Source: Streptomyces hyaluromycini
GTDB taxonomy: Bacteria > Actinomycetota > Actinomycetes > Streptomycetales > Streptomycetaceae
Reading direction: 5' to 3'
Assembly: GCF_002217755.1 (NCBI RefSeq)
Contig: NZ_BCFL01000020.1
Coordinates: forward strand, 491,774-555,773
Length of the DNA: 64,000 nucleotides
The notes under the pieces are model-generated. The model did no database searches. It had not been told where the DNA came from and saw only the letters and a list, made by a program, of their open reading frames with translations. Made by a program: the position numbers and the translations under genes. How positions within the stretch are numbered: position 1 is the first letter of the stretch; every line of letters begins with the position of its first letter. This document shows positions 50,800 to 58,959 of the stretch, piece after piece.

Positions 50800-51102
50800 C
50801 CGGCCATGGACCAGTTCGGCTGCATGAGTGCAGGGCTGGGCCCGGAGCCGTTCCCAGGGTGTGCCCAGGAGGTCTTCGCCGCCGCGCTCAGCAGCGCCGG
50901 GATCGGCGAAGACCGTCGCTGGAATGCGCTCGCTACGACCCTCGACATCGCCAGGGTCAACCCGACGCGAGTGCCTTGGCCGGACTTCCCGCTGCACCCC
51001 GTCCAGTGCGGCGCGGCGTCGAGGACCCCGTTGAACTCTCGCTTCCGTAACGTCAACAGCCGCATCGTTCTCCGGATCCGATGGCGGTGCCGGGCATTTC
51101 AG
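50800..51102. other. Gene-free stretch between convergent TetR genes
   Basis: No credible gene; short frames on both strands lack family features. The two TetR genes end facing each other across it. Confidence 0.35.
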
Positions 51103-51696
51103 TCACGTGCTCGGCCAGGCCGCCAGCGCGAGGTCGACCATCCGGAACAGTGCCGCCCGTCCGCTCCCGCCGCTGGCCTGGACTGCGATGCCGTTACTCA
51201 AAGCGACGATGTAACCGGCCAGGGCCTGGGTATCGACATCGGCAGGCATATCGCCGTCCAGTTGCGCACGGTCGAATCGCTCACGGAAGGCGTCCACCCC
51301 AGCCTCCCGCCGGCCCGCAAGGTCGGTACGGAGGGCTGCTCCGGCATCGCTGCAGGCCAGCACGGACTGGACCGCCATGCACCCGGCCGGACAATCCGAT
51401 GACGTGAACGCCTCCACGGACCCTCGAAGGAAGGACTCGGCCACCTCCCGGGCGGTCGGGAGTGCCAGCGCCTTTCCCGCAAACGCTCCGGGGCCGGCCA
51501 GGTAGCGCTCCAGCGCCGCAGTGAACAGCGCCTCCTTGTTGCCGAACGCGGCGTAGATGCTGCGGCGGTTGATGCCCATCGCCTCGGTGAGGTCGCTCAT
51601 CGACGTACCGTCGAAACCGTGCTCCCAGAACAGCCGCATCGCGATGTCGAGGACCTCATCCTCGTCGAATGCGCGTGGCCTGCCTCGTTGCGTCAT
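51103..51696 (-). CDS. TetR-family regulator of the MFS exporter
   Basis: A 197-residue regulator: PRAFDEDEVLDIAMRLFWEH, FDGTSMSDLTEAMGINRRSI and YAAFGNKEALFTAALERYL. The region CPAGCMAVQSVLACSDAGAA matches the TetR_C domain of AcrR/EmrR-like members. The ATG at 51696 follows GGAGG. It is divergent from a DHA2 transporter and probably represses it through the palindromes between the genes. Confidence 0.92.
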   Translation of the reverse strand: MTQRGRPRAFDEDEVLDIAMRLFWEHGFDGTSMSDLTEAMGINRRSIYAAFGNKEALFTAALERYLAGPGAFAGKALALPTAREVAESFLRGSVEAFTSSDCPAGCMAVQSVLACSDAGAALRTDLAGRREAGVDAFRERFDRAQLDGDMPADVDTQALAGYIVALSNGIAVQASGGSGRAALFRMVDLALAAWPST

Positions 51697-51740
51697 CCCC
51701 AATCCGCCTCCTTGCGGGAACCCGTGAACTCCTCATATGG

Positions 51741-51866
51741 TAACCGAACGATTCGGTAATGGATACCCTGGCGGCTCGCGGCCGGGGCCGGGGCCGGGCC
51801 AGTGATGCCCGGGTTGCCCCTGGGCGCCAGGCGTAGTGCTGCCCCATTAAGTAAACGAACTGTTCG
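51741..51866. promoter_or_regulatory. Operators between the TetR and MFS genes
   Basis: ACCGAA-CGA-TTCGGT (51743-51757, with T and A flanking pairs) lies 45 bp upstream of the TetR start, and CGAAC-T-GTTCG (51856-51866) lies 17 bp upstream of the MFS start. The shared CGAA/TTCG arms suggest both bind the same repressor. Confidence 0.5.
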
Positions 51867-51882
51867 ATACTCAAGGAGCATC

Positions 51883-53358
51883 ATGACCGAACACAGTGGA
51901 GCAGCCCCGGCATCCGGGGCTGCCGACATTTCCCCGCGGCGGGCCTGGACGCTGGTGCTCGCCTCGCTCGGGGTGTTCATGACGGCGCTGGACACGCTGG
52001 TGGTGACCACCGCGCTGCCGGAACTGCGGGTGTCGTTGCACGGCAGCCTGTCCGACCTGGAATGGACGGTGAATGCGTACAACTTGTGCTTCGCCTGCTG
52101 CCTGTTGACGGGGGCGGCGCTCGGTGACCGCTTCGGGCGGCGCCGGATGTTCAGTGTCGGCTTGGGGGTGTTCACCGCCGCCTCGGCTGCTGCGGCACTG
52201 TCCCCGACGGTCGGCGCGCTGATCGCGGCACGCGCGGTGCAGGGGGCGGGGGCCGCGATGGTGATGCCGCTGACGCTCACTTTGATCAGCACGGCCTTCC
52301 CCGCGGAGAAGCGGGGCATGGCTGTCGGGATCTGGGGCGGCATCACCGGTCTCGCCGTGGCCTCGGGCCCGGTGGTGGGCGGAGCGGTCGTCCAGGGGAT
52401 CAGCTGGCACTGGATCTTCTGGCTGAACGTGCCGATCGGCGTGCTGCTGATCCCGCTGGTCGCCTCCCGGCTGCGCGAGAGCTACGGACCCAGCCCCCGC
52501 CTGGACGTCATCGGGCTGGCCCTGGCCGGCGCCGGGTTCTTCGGCGTGACCTGGGGCCTGGTACGGGCCAACGCGGCGGGCTGGAGCAGCGGCGAGGTCA
52601 TCGGCGCACTGGTCGCCGGGGCCGCGCTGGTGGGCCTCTTCCTGCGCTGGCAGACGCGCGCGCTCGCGCCCATGATTTCGCTGGCGATGTTCCGCAGGCG
52701 CGGCTTCGCCGCCGCGAACGGGGTCAGCTTCTTCCTCTACGCCGGGCTGTTCGGCGCGTTGTTCCTGATGGCCCAGTTCTTCCAGTACGCGCAAGGGCTC
52801 ACCCCTCTCCAGGCCGGGTTGCGGCTGCTGGCCTGGACGGCGGCGCCGATCGTCGTCACGCCTTTGGCCGGGCAGTTGACCGACCGGTTGGGCAACCGGC
52901 CCTTCCTGATCGCCGGGATGCTGCTGCAGACCGCAGGGCTGGCCTGGGTGGCGACCATTGCCAAGGTGCACACCGGCTTCACCGAGATGGGTATCGCGCT
53001 GGCCGTCGCCGGGGTCGGCACCTCGCTGGTCTTCGCCACGGTCTCCAACCAGGTGATGGACTCCGTGCCCAGTGACGACGTCGGCATTGCGTCCGGCACC
53101 AACAGCGCCATCCGGGAGATCGGCGGGGTCTTCGGCGTCGCGATCCTGGCCTCGGTCTTCGCTCGTCCCGGCGCCTTCACTTCCACCGCGGTCTTCCTGG
53201 ACGGCTTCCGCCCCGCGCTCGCGGTCGCCGCCGGCTTCTCCGGTCTGGGCGCCCTGATCGCCCTGGCCGTGCCCCGCAAGGCCATCGGTAGTCCGCTCGC
53301 CTCGTCGCAGGATCATCTCGGGGTGGTCCACGGCGGGGCCGTATCCGTCGAAACGTGA
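51883..53358 (+). CDS. MFS drug exporter, DHA2 type
   Basis: A 491-residue transporter with about 14 membrane helices. Motif D1 LDTLVVTTALPELRVSLHGS, motif A GAALGDRFGRRRMFSVGLGV, and motif C GPVVGGAVVQ identify the H+-antiporter DHA2 group (EmrB/QacA-like). The cargo is probably a toxic organic cation or an antibiotic. AAGGAG precedes the ATG at 51883. Controlled by the divergent TetR. Confidence 0.95.
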   Translation: MTEHSGAAPASGAADISPRRAWTLVLASLGVFMTALDTLVVTTALPELRVSLHGSLSDLEWTVNAYNLCFACCLLTGAALGDRFGRRRMFSVGLGVFTAASAAAALSPTVGALIAARAVQGAGAAMVMPLTLTLISTAFPAEKRGMAVGIWGGITGLAVASGPVVGGAVVQGISWHWIFWLNVPIGVLLIPLVASRLRESYGPSPRLDVIGLALAGAGFFGVTWGLVRANAAGWSSGEVIGALVAGAALVGLFLRWQTRALAPMISLAMFRRRGFAAANGVSFFLYAGLFGALFLMAQFFQYAQGLTPLQAGLRLLAWTAAPIVVTPLAGQLTDRLGNRPFLIAGMLLQTAGLAWVATIAKVHTGFTEMGIALAVAGVGTSLVFATVSNQVMDSVPSDDVGIASGTNSAIREIGGVFGVAILASVFARPGAFTSTAVFLDGFRPALAVAAGFSGLGALIALAVPRKAIGSPLASSQDHLGVVHGGAVSVET

Positions 53359-53484
53359 GGTCACCGCGGCACCAGCCGCCGCGAAGCGGCCGAACCGAAG
53401 GCCGACCAGCTGGTGCGCTGGTCACCAACGTCGCCGAGGTGGATATGACGCGGCGGTTGATGCTCGCGGTGCCGGGTTTGTAGG

Positions 53485-53525
53485 CCTCATCCTCAACGGC
53501 AATGTGATCGCCGTTGAGGATGAGG
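53485..53525. terminator. Perfect 16-bp hairpin downstream of the MFS gene
   Basis: CCTCATCCTCAACGGC (53485-53500) and GCCGTTGAGGATGAGG (53510-53525) with a 9-nt loop. It is 127 bp after the MFS stop. It could be a terminator, but its perfect symmetry in the remnant-rich region 53359-54421 also fits a mobile-element end. Confidence 0.5.
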
Positions 53526-53752
53526 TCGTTGCGAGGTTCGGCGTTGAGGGTCATCAGGTCATCTGGGCCGGTTCCTCCTGGGCTGGGGTGGGCGGCGGCG
53601 TCCACTGGCGTCGGAGCCTAGCCAGCCGAGACTTCCCCGCCCAACCGATTACTCACCGTGCACGCTCTATGGAACTTGTGCCAGACCCTTGAAGTGGCTC
53701 CGGCTGTCGGCGCGAGGTGGCCCCACAGTCGTCTCCTGGTGGCATGATCACG

Positions 53753-53770
53753 GCATGACTGCAGTCATGC
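53753..53770. repeat. 18-bp perfect palindrome
   Basis: GCATGACTGCAGTCATGC is fully self-complementary. It lies directly upstream of a kinase-like ATPase remnant, with the rest of 53359-54421 showing no intact gene. Confidence 0.5.
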
Positions 53771-53894
53771 TGCGGACGATCCGGGCCGCCGCGGACTGGT
53801 CATCGTGGATGCCCTGACCAACCAGTGGGGCTACGCCAGGACCCATTCCGGCGGAAAGATCGTCTGGGCGCGCATCGCCGCCCCTCACCCCTGA
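53771..53894 (+). pseudogene. C-terminal remnant of an anti-sigma/HATPase-type protein
   Basis: The frame reads RGLVIVDALTNQWGYARTHS and GGKIVWARIAAPHP then TGA at 53892. This matches the C-terminal strand-turn-strand of streptomycete HATPase_c regulatory proteins (GLxLVDAL...WG...GGKxVWxE). The ATP-binding N and G1 boxes are missing, so it is a remnant. Confidence 0.55.
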
Positions 53895-54421
53895 CACCTC
53901 GTCCGTGGCGCTCTGCGAGCGCGGCTGCTCCGCGGGGTCGACGGCCAGCTGGTACCGGATGGACGACAGCACTCACGCCACAGGGAACCCATGCTGGTTC
54001 CCGTCTTCCGGGCAGTCAGCGCAAGGATCCGGGTGGCCGGACCGGCCACGGACGGTCGGTGGCACGAGCTGCGGCAGGACAATGCCCCGGAAACGGACCG
54101 GGCGGCACAAGCCCTGCTCGACTCCCCGCTTCTTCGACGTCGTGCACGCCACAGCCCGGCTCGCCCCGGGCCTCGCCGCCACCGTGGTCGGCAGACGGAC
54201 CGTTCCTGCTCTCCAGCACTGGCGCAGCGCGTACCGGAGTTGAGGACATACTTCTCGGCCAGCACACCGGACACACGCCGTCCACGCCGTCTGTCGCTCG
54301 CCCCGTCGGCCCGCAGCTGCATGCGTGACGCGAGCGAGGTGTGGGTACGTCTGCCCAGACCCATCGCTGCTTCAGCATGCCCGCAGCATGCACGGCGCAC
54401 CATGCGGCAATGGAGAGGTGC

Positions 54422-54937
54422 ATGGTCGATCCTGTACGCCCCGTCCCTCCGTACATCGCCGTGGTCGGGCCCGGCACAGCCACCGCTCATGAGGCATCTC
54501 TGGCCCGGCACGTGGGGGCCCTGCTGGCACAGCACGACGCCGTCGTCGTCTGCGGCGGGCTCGGCGGCGTGATGGAGGCCTGCGCCGAAGGCGCCAGTGC
54601 CGCCGGCGGGACCGTCGTGGGCGTCCTTCCCGGCTGTGACCGCACCGTAGGGAACCGGTACCTCACGCAGGTCCTGGCCACCGGGCTGGGTGAACTGCGC
54701 AACGGAGTCCTGGTCAACAGCTGCGACGCCCTCGTCGCCGTGGGCGGCAGCTGGGGCACCCTCAGCGAGATAGCCCTGGCCCTGCACGCAGGAAAGCCGG
54801 TCGCCTCGCTGCACGGCTGGGGTCTTCCCTCACAATCCGTCGCATCGCCCGAAGCCCGCTTGTTCGTCGAGGTGTCCACGGCCGCAGAAGCCGTCCAAGC
54901 AGTCCTGCCGCCTGTCCCGCAGGGCGATGCCGGATGA
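54422..54937 (+). CDS. SLOG/LOG-type nucleotide-binding protein (TIGR00725-like)
   Basis: A 171-residue Rossmann protein: PYIAVVGPGTATAHEASLAR, VCGGLGGVMEACAEGASAAG and VAVGGSWGTLSEIALALHAG. The last matches the GGxxGTxxE phosphate-binding motif of LOG/DprA-like proteins. The SLOG superfamily binds nucleotides or releases bases from them, and in conflict systems often senses a nucleotide signal for a membrane or nuclease effector. GAGAGG precedes the ATG. Its end overlaps the next gene (ATGA), a small membrane protein. Confidence 0.85.
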   Translation: MVDPVRPVPPYIAVVGPGTATAHEASLARHVGALLAQHDAVVVCGGLGGVMEACAEGASAAGGTVVGVLPGCDRTVGNRYLTQVLATGLGELRNGVLVNSCDALVAVGGSWGTLSEIALALHAGKPVASLHGWGLPSQSVASPEARLFVEVSTAAEAVQAVLPPVPQGDAG

Positions 54938-55431
54938 CGGCGCCCGAACCGGTCCCCCCGCCTGCTGCCCCGCCGCTTCCCGAGTTATGGAAGGCCTACG
55001 AACTCGCCCAGCAGCACTACGACGCCGACCTGGAACTGCACTCCAGCCGCATGAACCTCTTCCTGGTCGTCCAAAGCGCCCTGGTGGCCTTCGTCGCAGG
55101 CCAGCGCGGCGCCGTCGACCGGCACTGGCTGGCCTTCTTCGGTATGACCCTGTGCGTGGGCTGGCTCCTGGTAGCCCTCAGTTCCTATCAGTGGATCAAG
55201 ACATGGCGCACCCACATGTCCACCCTCGGGCAGCAGATCAAAGACACCAGCGGCGTGGCTCCCTCGAGCCTGCTGTTCGACCACACCCACCGCCACAACG
55301 CCGTCGCAGCAACCGGAGTCTTCTCACGCTGTCTGGAATGGTTCTCCTGGCACGTCCGTCCCACCCTGATCACCTGCTGCCTCCCTGCCCTGTTCCTGGG
55401 CGGCTGGATCTACCTCAGCTGCACCACCTGA
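54934..55431 (+). CDS. Small multi-pass membrane protein coupled to the SLOG gene
   Basis: A 165-residue protein. After a Pro-rich start, ELWKAYELAQQHYDADLELH is an amphipathic helix. Membrane segments: MNLFLVVQSALVAFVAG (about 40-56), WLAFFGMTLCVGWLLVALSS (about 66-85) and TLITCCLPALFLGGWIYLSC (about 143-162). The layout, a helix followed by a close TM pair, resembles SLATT/RipA-like small membrane proteins that accompany nucleotide-sensing proteins. The ATGA overlap with the SLOG gene makes a functional pair likely. Pore-forming or effector activity is inferred from that resemblance, not seen. Confidence 0.7.
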   Translation: MTAPEPVPPPAAPPLPELWKAYELAQQHYDADLELHSSRMNLFLVVQSALVAFVAGQRGAVDRHWLAFFGMTLCVGWLLVALSSYQWIKTWRTHMSTLGQQIKDTSGVAPSSLLFDHTHRHNAVAATGVFSRCLEWFSWHVRPTLITCCLPALFLGGWIYLSCTT

Positions 55432-55703
55432 ACCCGCGTGCCTCCGCACCCGCGCCAACAGACAACTCCGCGTCGGGCTTTCCCCACACGGTCGGCCAGT
55501 CTCGTCGCGCAGAGACCTCCGGCTGTCTCCCTGCGGATGTCCGCTGCCGAGCTTCTCCGCAGTGCTCCTCGAGCGCCTCCGGCAGGAACGGCAGGTGACA
55601 CTCGGAGGGGAGCTTGTTGGTGTACGGAGTAGTGGCTGGTCTGGTGTGTTGCTGATGTGCTGAGAGGCGGGGTGAGTGGATTGAGTGGGGGAAGCTGGGG
55701 CGC

Positions 55704-55922
55704 GTGAGCTGGGGTTATTTGTTCTGTGTAGAGACCAGCGACCACCTCGAAGCGGCTGAGTTCGTCACCGGTCTCTACAAAGAGCTCGGCTTCGACGCAG
55801 TCGACGCGAGTCCGCTCAGCGCGTCGTGGCCGCTTGAGCACCCCCGCCCCGCGTACCCCATCTTCCCGGTGACCAAGGAGCAGTTGTTCACCTACCTCGC
55901 GACGGCCAGGCGCGCGGCCTGA
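55704..55922 (+). CDS. Small hypothetical protein
   Basis: A 72-residue protein starting MSWGYLFCVETSDHLEAAEF and containing LYKELGFDAVDASPLSASWP. It is unlike known families but reads as a compact alpha/beta protein with good third-position GC. The GTG at 55704 is the only reasonable start. Its end overlaps the convergent gene by 31 bp. Confidence 0.55.
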   Translation: MSWGYLFCVETSDHLEAAEFVTGLYKELGFDAVDASPLSASWPLEHPRPAYPIFPVTKEQLFTYLATARRAA

Positions 55923-56929
55923 GGATCGAACCGCCGGCAGGTCCACTGCAGGTCCCCCGAGTCCGGGCAGACCTGCCATGACCTGACCAGTCCGGCCCGG
56001 GCCAGCCGGTCGAGCGTGTCAGGCAGTTCCGTGGGGTGCGCTCCGCAGGCGCGTGCCATCTGGTCGAGGTCGTTCAGGCCGCACCCGGTCTCGGGGTCGG
56101 CGTGTGATGCGAGGTAGACGGTGGCCAGTTGCGGCAGGGGGCCGATGCCCCCTGCCGCGGAAGGGGAGCCGGCGCGCAGCGCCCAGTCCGCGGCCTGCAT
56201 GCGGTCGGGGCGGGCCGGGGCCTGGCTGAACAGCGTGGCGTCGAGCAGTTCGGCGACGACCACGCCGGCGTGTCCAGGGGTGATGCGCAGCCAATGCGCG
56301 CGTTCCAACTCGCGCCATGAACCTGGGGAGTTGAGACGAAGGCTGCGCAGGACACCCTGGGGCAGCCGGACTTGCAGGGTGGCGTTCGCTCGCAGGGCGC
56401 ACTGCAGGGCGAGCAGGCGCGCGGCGGGCGAAGCACCTGGCGGAAGTGCGGCGGCCAGGTAGCTGAGCATTTCGCGTACGCGGGTCTGCTCGCCCGGGCC
56501 TCTGGGCTGCCGCTTTCGCCGCCGGGCAGTGGGCAGCCGCCGCAGCGTGCGGGCCAGGGCGGTGTCAGGCACGACGGCGGCCTGGGCAGTCGCGGCGGCG
56601 CAGGTGCTGCAGGCGTCGGCAAGTCGCCATACCCGTCCGCCGCGTTCGCAGGCGAGGAGAAGGCGGACGGGGCCGTCGCAGCCACGGTGGCGGCGGTGCC
56701 AGCGGCAGCCGCGTTCATGGCACTGGCAGATCCTCAGGTGGGGTGGGACGAGGTCGCTGCGGGCGTGGCGTGCGAGGTGGGTGAGGGCCGCCGAACGAGC
56801 GGAAGCCGCGGTGACCTCTCCGCCGGTGTGCAGGCACTGCCGGCACACGAGGACGAGCCCGCCGGGGTGCGGGCGCAGTTCCACGGTCCATGCGCGCGGC
56901 ATCGCCGCACAGGGTGTGCGCAGCCTCAT
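55892..56929 (-). CDS. Cys/His-rich hypothetical protein, probably zinc-binding
   Basis: A 345-residue protein. The N-terminal 120 residues hold several Cys/His pairs: LVCRQCLHTGG, ICQCHERGCRWHRRHRGCDG and ADACSTCAAA. The C-terminal half (HADPETGCGLNDLDQMARAC, then LPDTLDRLARAGLVRSWQV) looks like a winged helix. It is divergent from a small XRE gene, and such pairs occur on actinobacterial plasmids and integrated elements. GGAGG precedes the ATG at 56929. Role unknown. Confidence 0.65.
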   Translation of the reverse strand: MRLRTPCAAMPRAWTVELRPHPGGLVLVCRQCLHTGGEVTAASARSAALTHLARHARSDLVPPHLRICQCHERGCRWHRRHRGCDGPVRLLLACERGGRVWRLADACSTCAAATAQAAVVPDTALARTLRRLPTARRRKRQPRGPGEQTRVREMLSYLAAALPPGASPAARLLALQCALRANATLQVRLPQGVLRSLRLNSPGSWRELERAHWLRITPGHAGVVVAELLDATLFSQAPARPDRMQAADWALRAGSPSAAGGIGPLPQLATVYLASHADPETGCGLNDLDQMARACGAHPTELPDTLDRLARAGLVRSWQVCPDSGDLQWTCRRFDPQAARLAVAR

Positions 56930-57075
56930 GGGCGCGTGCTCCTCCTGTCGTTTTCAGCGCTGGCCTCGCCTCGGCCGAGGGGCAGCCGCCCACGGTATGC
57001 CCGCCCGCCGCCGCCTGCGAAATAGGGCAGAGGTATGCACTGACAGGTCGAGGGTATGCCCCGTCGGATGGGCGG

Positions 57076-57339
57076 GTGACGATCTTGCCGCCCGATCCGG
57101 ACCTCAACGCGCTGCGGTTGAAGCTCGCGCGTCTGCGGGCCGCGCGCGGCTGGAGCTACGACGAGCTCGCCGCCCGTAGCGGCCTGGCCAGGCGCACTCT
57201 CATTGAGATCGAGCAGGGCCGCACCATCGGCACGCTGAAGACCTGGCACGCTCTCGCGCACGCCCTGGACACCCCGTTCGACGAGCTCTTCAGCACCCTG
57301 TGCCGCGGGCACGACCTGCCCGGCCCGGCCCAGGACTGA
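57076..57339 (+). CDS. XRE-family helix-turn-helix protein
   Basis: An 87-residue HTH_3 protein: LRLKLARLRAARGWSYDELA, ARSGLARRTLIEIEQGRTIG and LKTWHALAHALDTPFDELFS. It is one DNA-binding domain with a short tail, typical of plasmid or element repressors. The GTG start at 57076 leaves 146 bp to the divergent zinc-binding gene, which it may regulate. Confidence 0.85.
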   Translation: MTILPPDPDLNALRLKLARLRAARGWSYDELAARSGLARRTLIEIEQGRTIGTLKTWHALAHALDTPFDELFSTLCRGHDLPGPAQD

Positions 57340-57474
57340 CGCCTTGCCCGGGCGGCCGCACGGATCACCCGAACCGGCGAGACCATCTCGAATGCGCGTC
57401 CGGGCGTTCGCACTTCAGTCTCATCATGTGAGGCCGGCCGGGCGAACAGACAGCACCGCTGTCGCGGATTCGGT

Positions 57475-58401
57475 GTGTCGGCTGACAGGTTCGCCCGCAT
57501 GCGCTTCACACCCCCACGACGTCCCCCGGCCCGGTGCTGGGACGGCAGCCCGGTCGTCGCCCACCGCGAGCGCCGTACCCTGCGGATCGCCCCCGACGGC
57601 GGTAGCCGGCTGCTGCGCTGCGGCCAGAGCGACCGGTGCCGTGAGTGCGGCAACCGGATCGAGTGGTACCGCCGCAGTCATCAGCAACCCGTCCGCCTGC
57701 ATCCGCACGAACTGCCGGCCGCCCGGGTACCCGCCACGTGCCAATGGCACGTCAGCTCCGGGGTCGCCTACCCTGCCGGGGACGGAAGCCGCTGGTGCCG
57801 CGTGCCGCATGCCGTTGTCTGCCCTGCGCGGGAGGCATCCCCGGTGTCCCCCGAACTGGCGGGGCTGCGCCGGTCGCTGGCCGTGAACTCCCGCCGCATG
57901 ATCGACGCCGGGACCTTCGCCCCTCTTCCCGTCCCGCCGGCGGGCAGCCCGGCAACCCGGCACGCCGCATGCCGACCGGCCCGGCCCATCGTGCAACTGC
58001 TGTACGTCCGCTACCTCGCCGCCCGGCCCGTGGATGAGATCCAGTGCGTCGCCCAGACCCGGCGCCACCAGCGCTGCACCAACCCACTGCTCTCCCCCGG
58101 CACCGCCCCGGCCGGGGCCTGGGTCCTGGTGCCGGCCACGGCAGCCAGCGGCCAGCTGGCCCCGCCCGCCCAGGTCATGGTGGTCTACGACCTCAGCGGC
58201 ACTCCGTACGCCGAACGGCTGCGCTGGCGCGCGCAGCGCTGCCCGCAGCACGCTGCCACGCCCACGGCCGCCGAGCTGGCGGTGGCCGACTGGGAGCCCT
58301 TCGACCCGCTGCGCCACGACGAGCACGTCCGCACCCGTCTGCCCACCGGTACACAACGCCCCGGACCTGCGGACCGCGCACGGCAGGCGACCCGACGGTG
58401 A
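57475..58401 (+). CDS. DUF6083-domain protein
   Basis: A 308-residue protein. The N-terminal RRTLRIAPDGGSRLLRCGQS, DRCRECGNRIEWYRRSHQQP and VRLHPHELPAARVPATCQWH match the DUF6083 block of Streptomyces proteins, with Cys pairs (CRECGN) suggesting metal binding. The C-terminal half has a second Cys-rich stretch (CVAQTRRHQRCTNPLL). The ATG at 57499 is an alternative start. It overlaps the next gene by GTGA. Confidence 0.75.
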   Translation: MSADRFARMRFTPPRRPPARCWDGSPVVAHRERRTLRIAPDGGSRLLRCGQSDRCRECGNRIEWYRRSHQQPVRLHPHELPAARVPATCQWHVSSGVAYPAGDGSRWCRVPHAVVCPAREASPVSPELAGLRRSLAVNSRRMIDAGTFAPLPVPPAGSPATRHAACRPARPIVQLLYVRYLAARPVDEIQCVAQTRRHQRCTNPLLSPGTAPAGAWVLVPATAASGQLAPPAQVMVVYDLSGTPYAERLRWRAQRCPQHAATPTAAELAVADWEPFDPLRHDEHVRTRLPTGTQRPGPADRARQATRR

Positions 58402-58886
58402 CAGCGCACCACGCCGTCGAAATCCTGTTGCTCCGGCCCGCCGCTCCCGGTGAACTCCGGCAGGCGCGCTGCGGCGTGGCCCTGGCCGCGAGCGCGGACC
58501 GCACCCGGCTGATGGCGGTCTGCAGCGCCCCCAGTCCCGGCGGCGCCCTGCACGCGCTGCGGCGCCGGCTGGACGCACGCCTGCCGGTCGACGTCCTGAC
58601 CACGCACTACCCCGACCGGCACGGCCAGGTCCTGCTCAACGTCACCCTGGACCACGCCGCCGAGGGGGCCCTGCGCCAGGCCGCGGCCGCCCTGGGGCAA
58701 CGCCCCCAGGAGCTACTGCGGCGGCGGGTGACCGCAGTCCTGGCCTGGGACGAGCAGGAACGCGCCCAGCGCCTGGAGGCCCGGCTCGCGAACCTGCTCG
58801 CCGACCACCCGCCCGAAGAAGTCCTGGCCTGCGTGGCCGGCCTCCTGCTCAGCCGCCGGCACCCTCCCGCCCGCACAACGCCGTAA
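58398..58886 (+). CDS. Hypothetical protein coupled to the DUF6083 gene
   Basis: A 162-residue protein from the GTG at 58398, overlapping the previous stop. It contains VEILLLRPAAPGELRQARCG, HALRRRLDARLPVDVLTTHY and a helical stretch (QELLRRRVTAVLAWDEQERA) that may be a coiled coil. No family recognised. It is 73 bp from the helicase gene and probably part of the same transcript. Confidence 0.6.
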   Translation: MTAHHAVEILLLRPAAPGELRQARCGVALAASADRTRLMAVCSAPSPGGALHALRRRLDARLPVDVLTTHYPDRHGQVLLNVTLDHAAEGALRQAAAALGQRPQELLRRRVTAVLAWDEQERAQRLEARLANLLADHPPEEVLACVAGLLLSRRHPPARTTP

Positions 58887-58959
58887 CTCCGTCTGCCCTG
58901 CCGCCCCTGACGCGACGGCTGCAGGCACCCTTTGATCCTCTTCATCTTCCGCGGAGCCC

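Noticed and set aside
50806..51402. Plus-strand frame starting MDQFGCMSAGLG
   Set aside because: It runs antisense through most of the TetR gene and has no recognisable feature; the TetR reading is far stronger.
55410..55979. Minus-strand 189-residue frame over the 72-residue gene
   Set aside because: Composition is repetitive and typical of an antisense shadow; the plus-strand 72-residue protein reads better.
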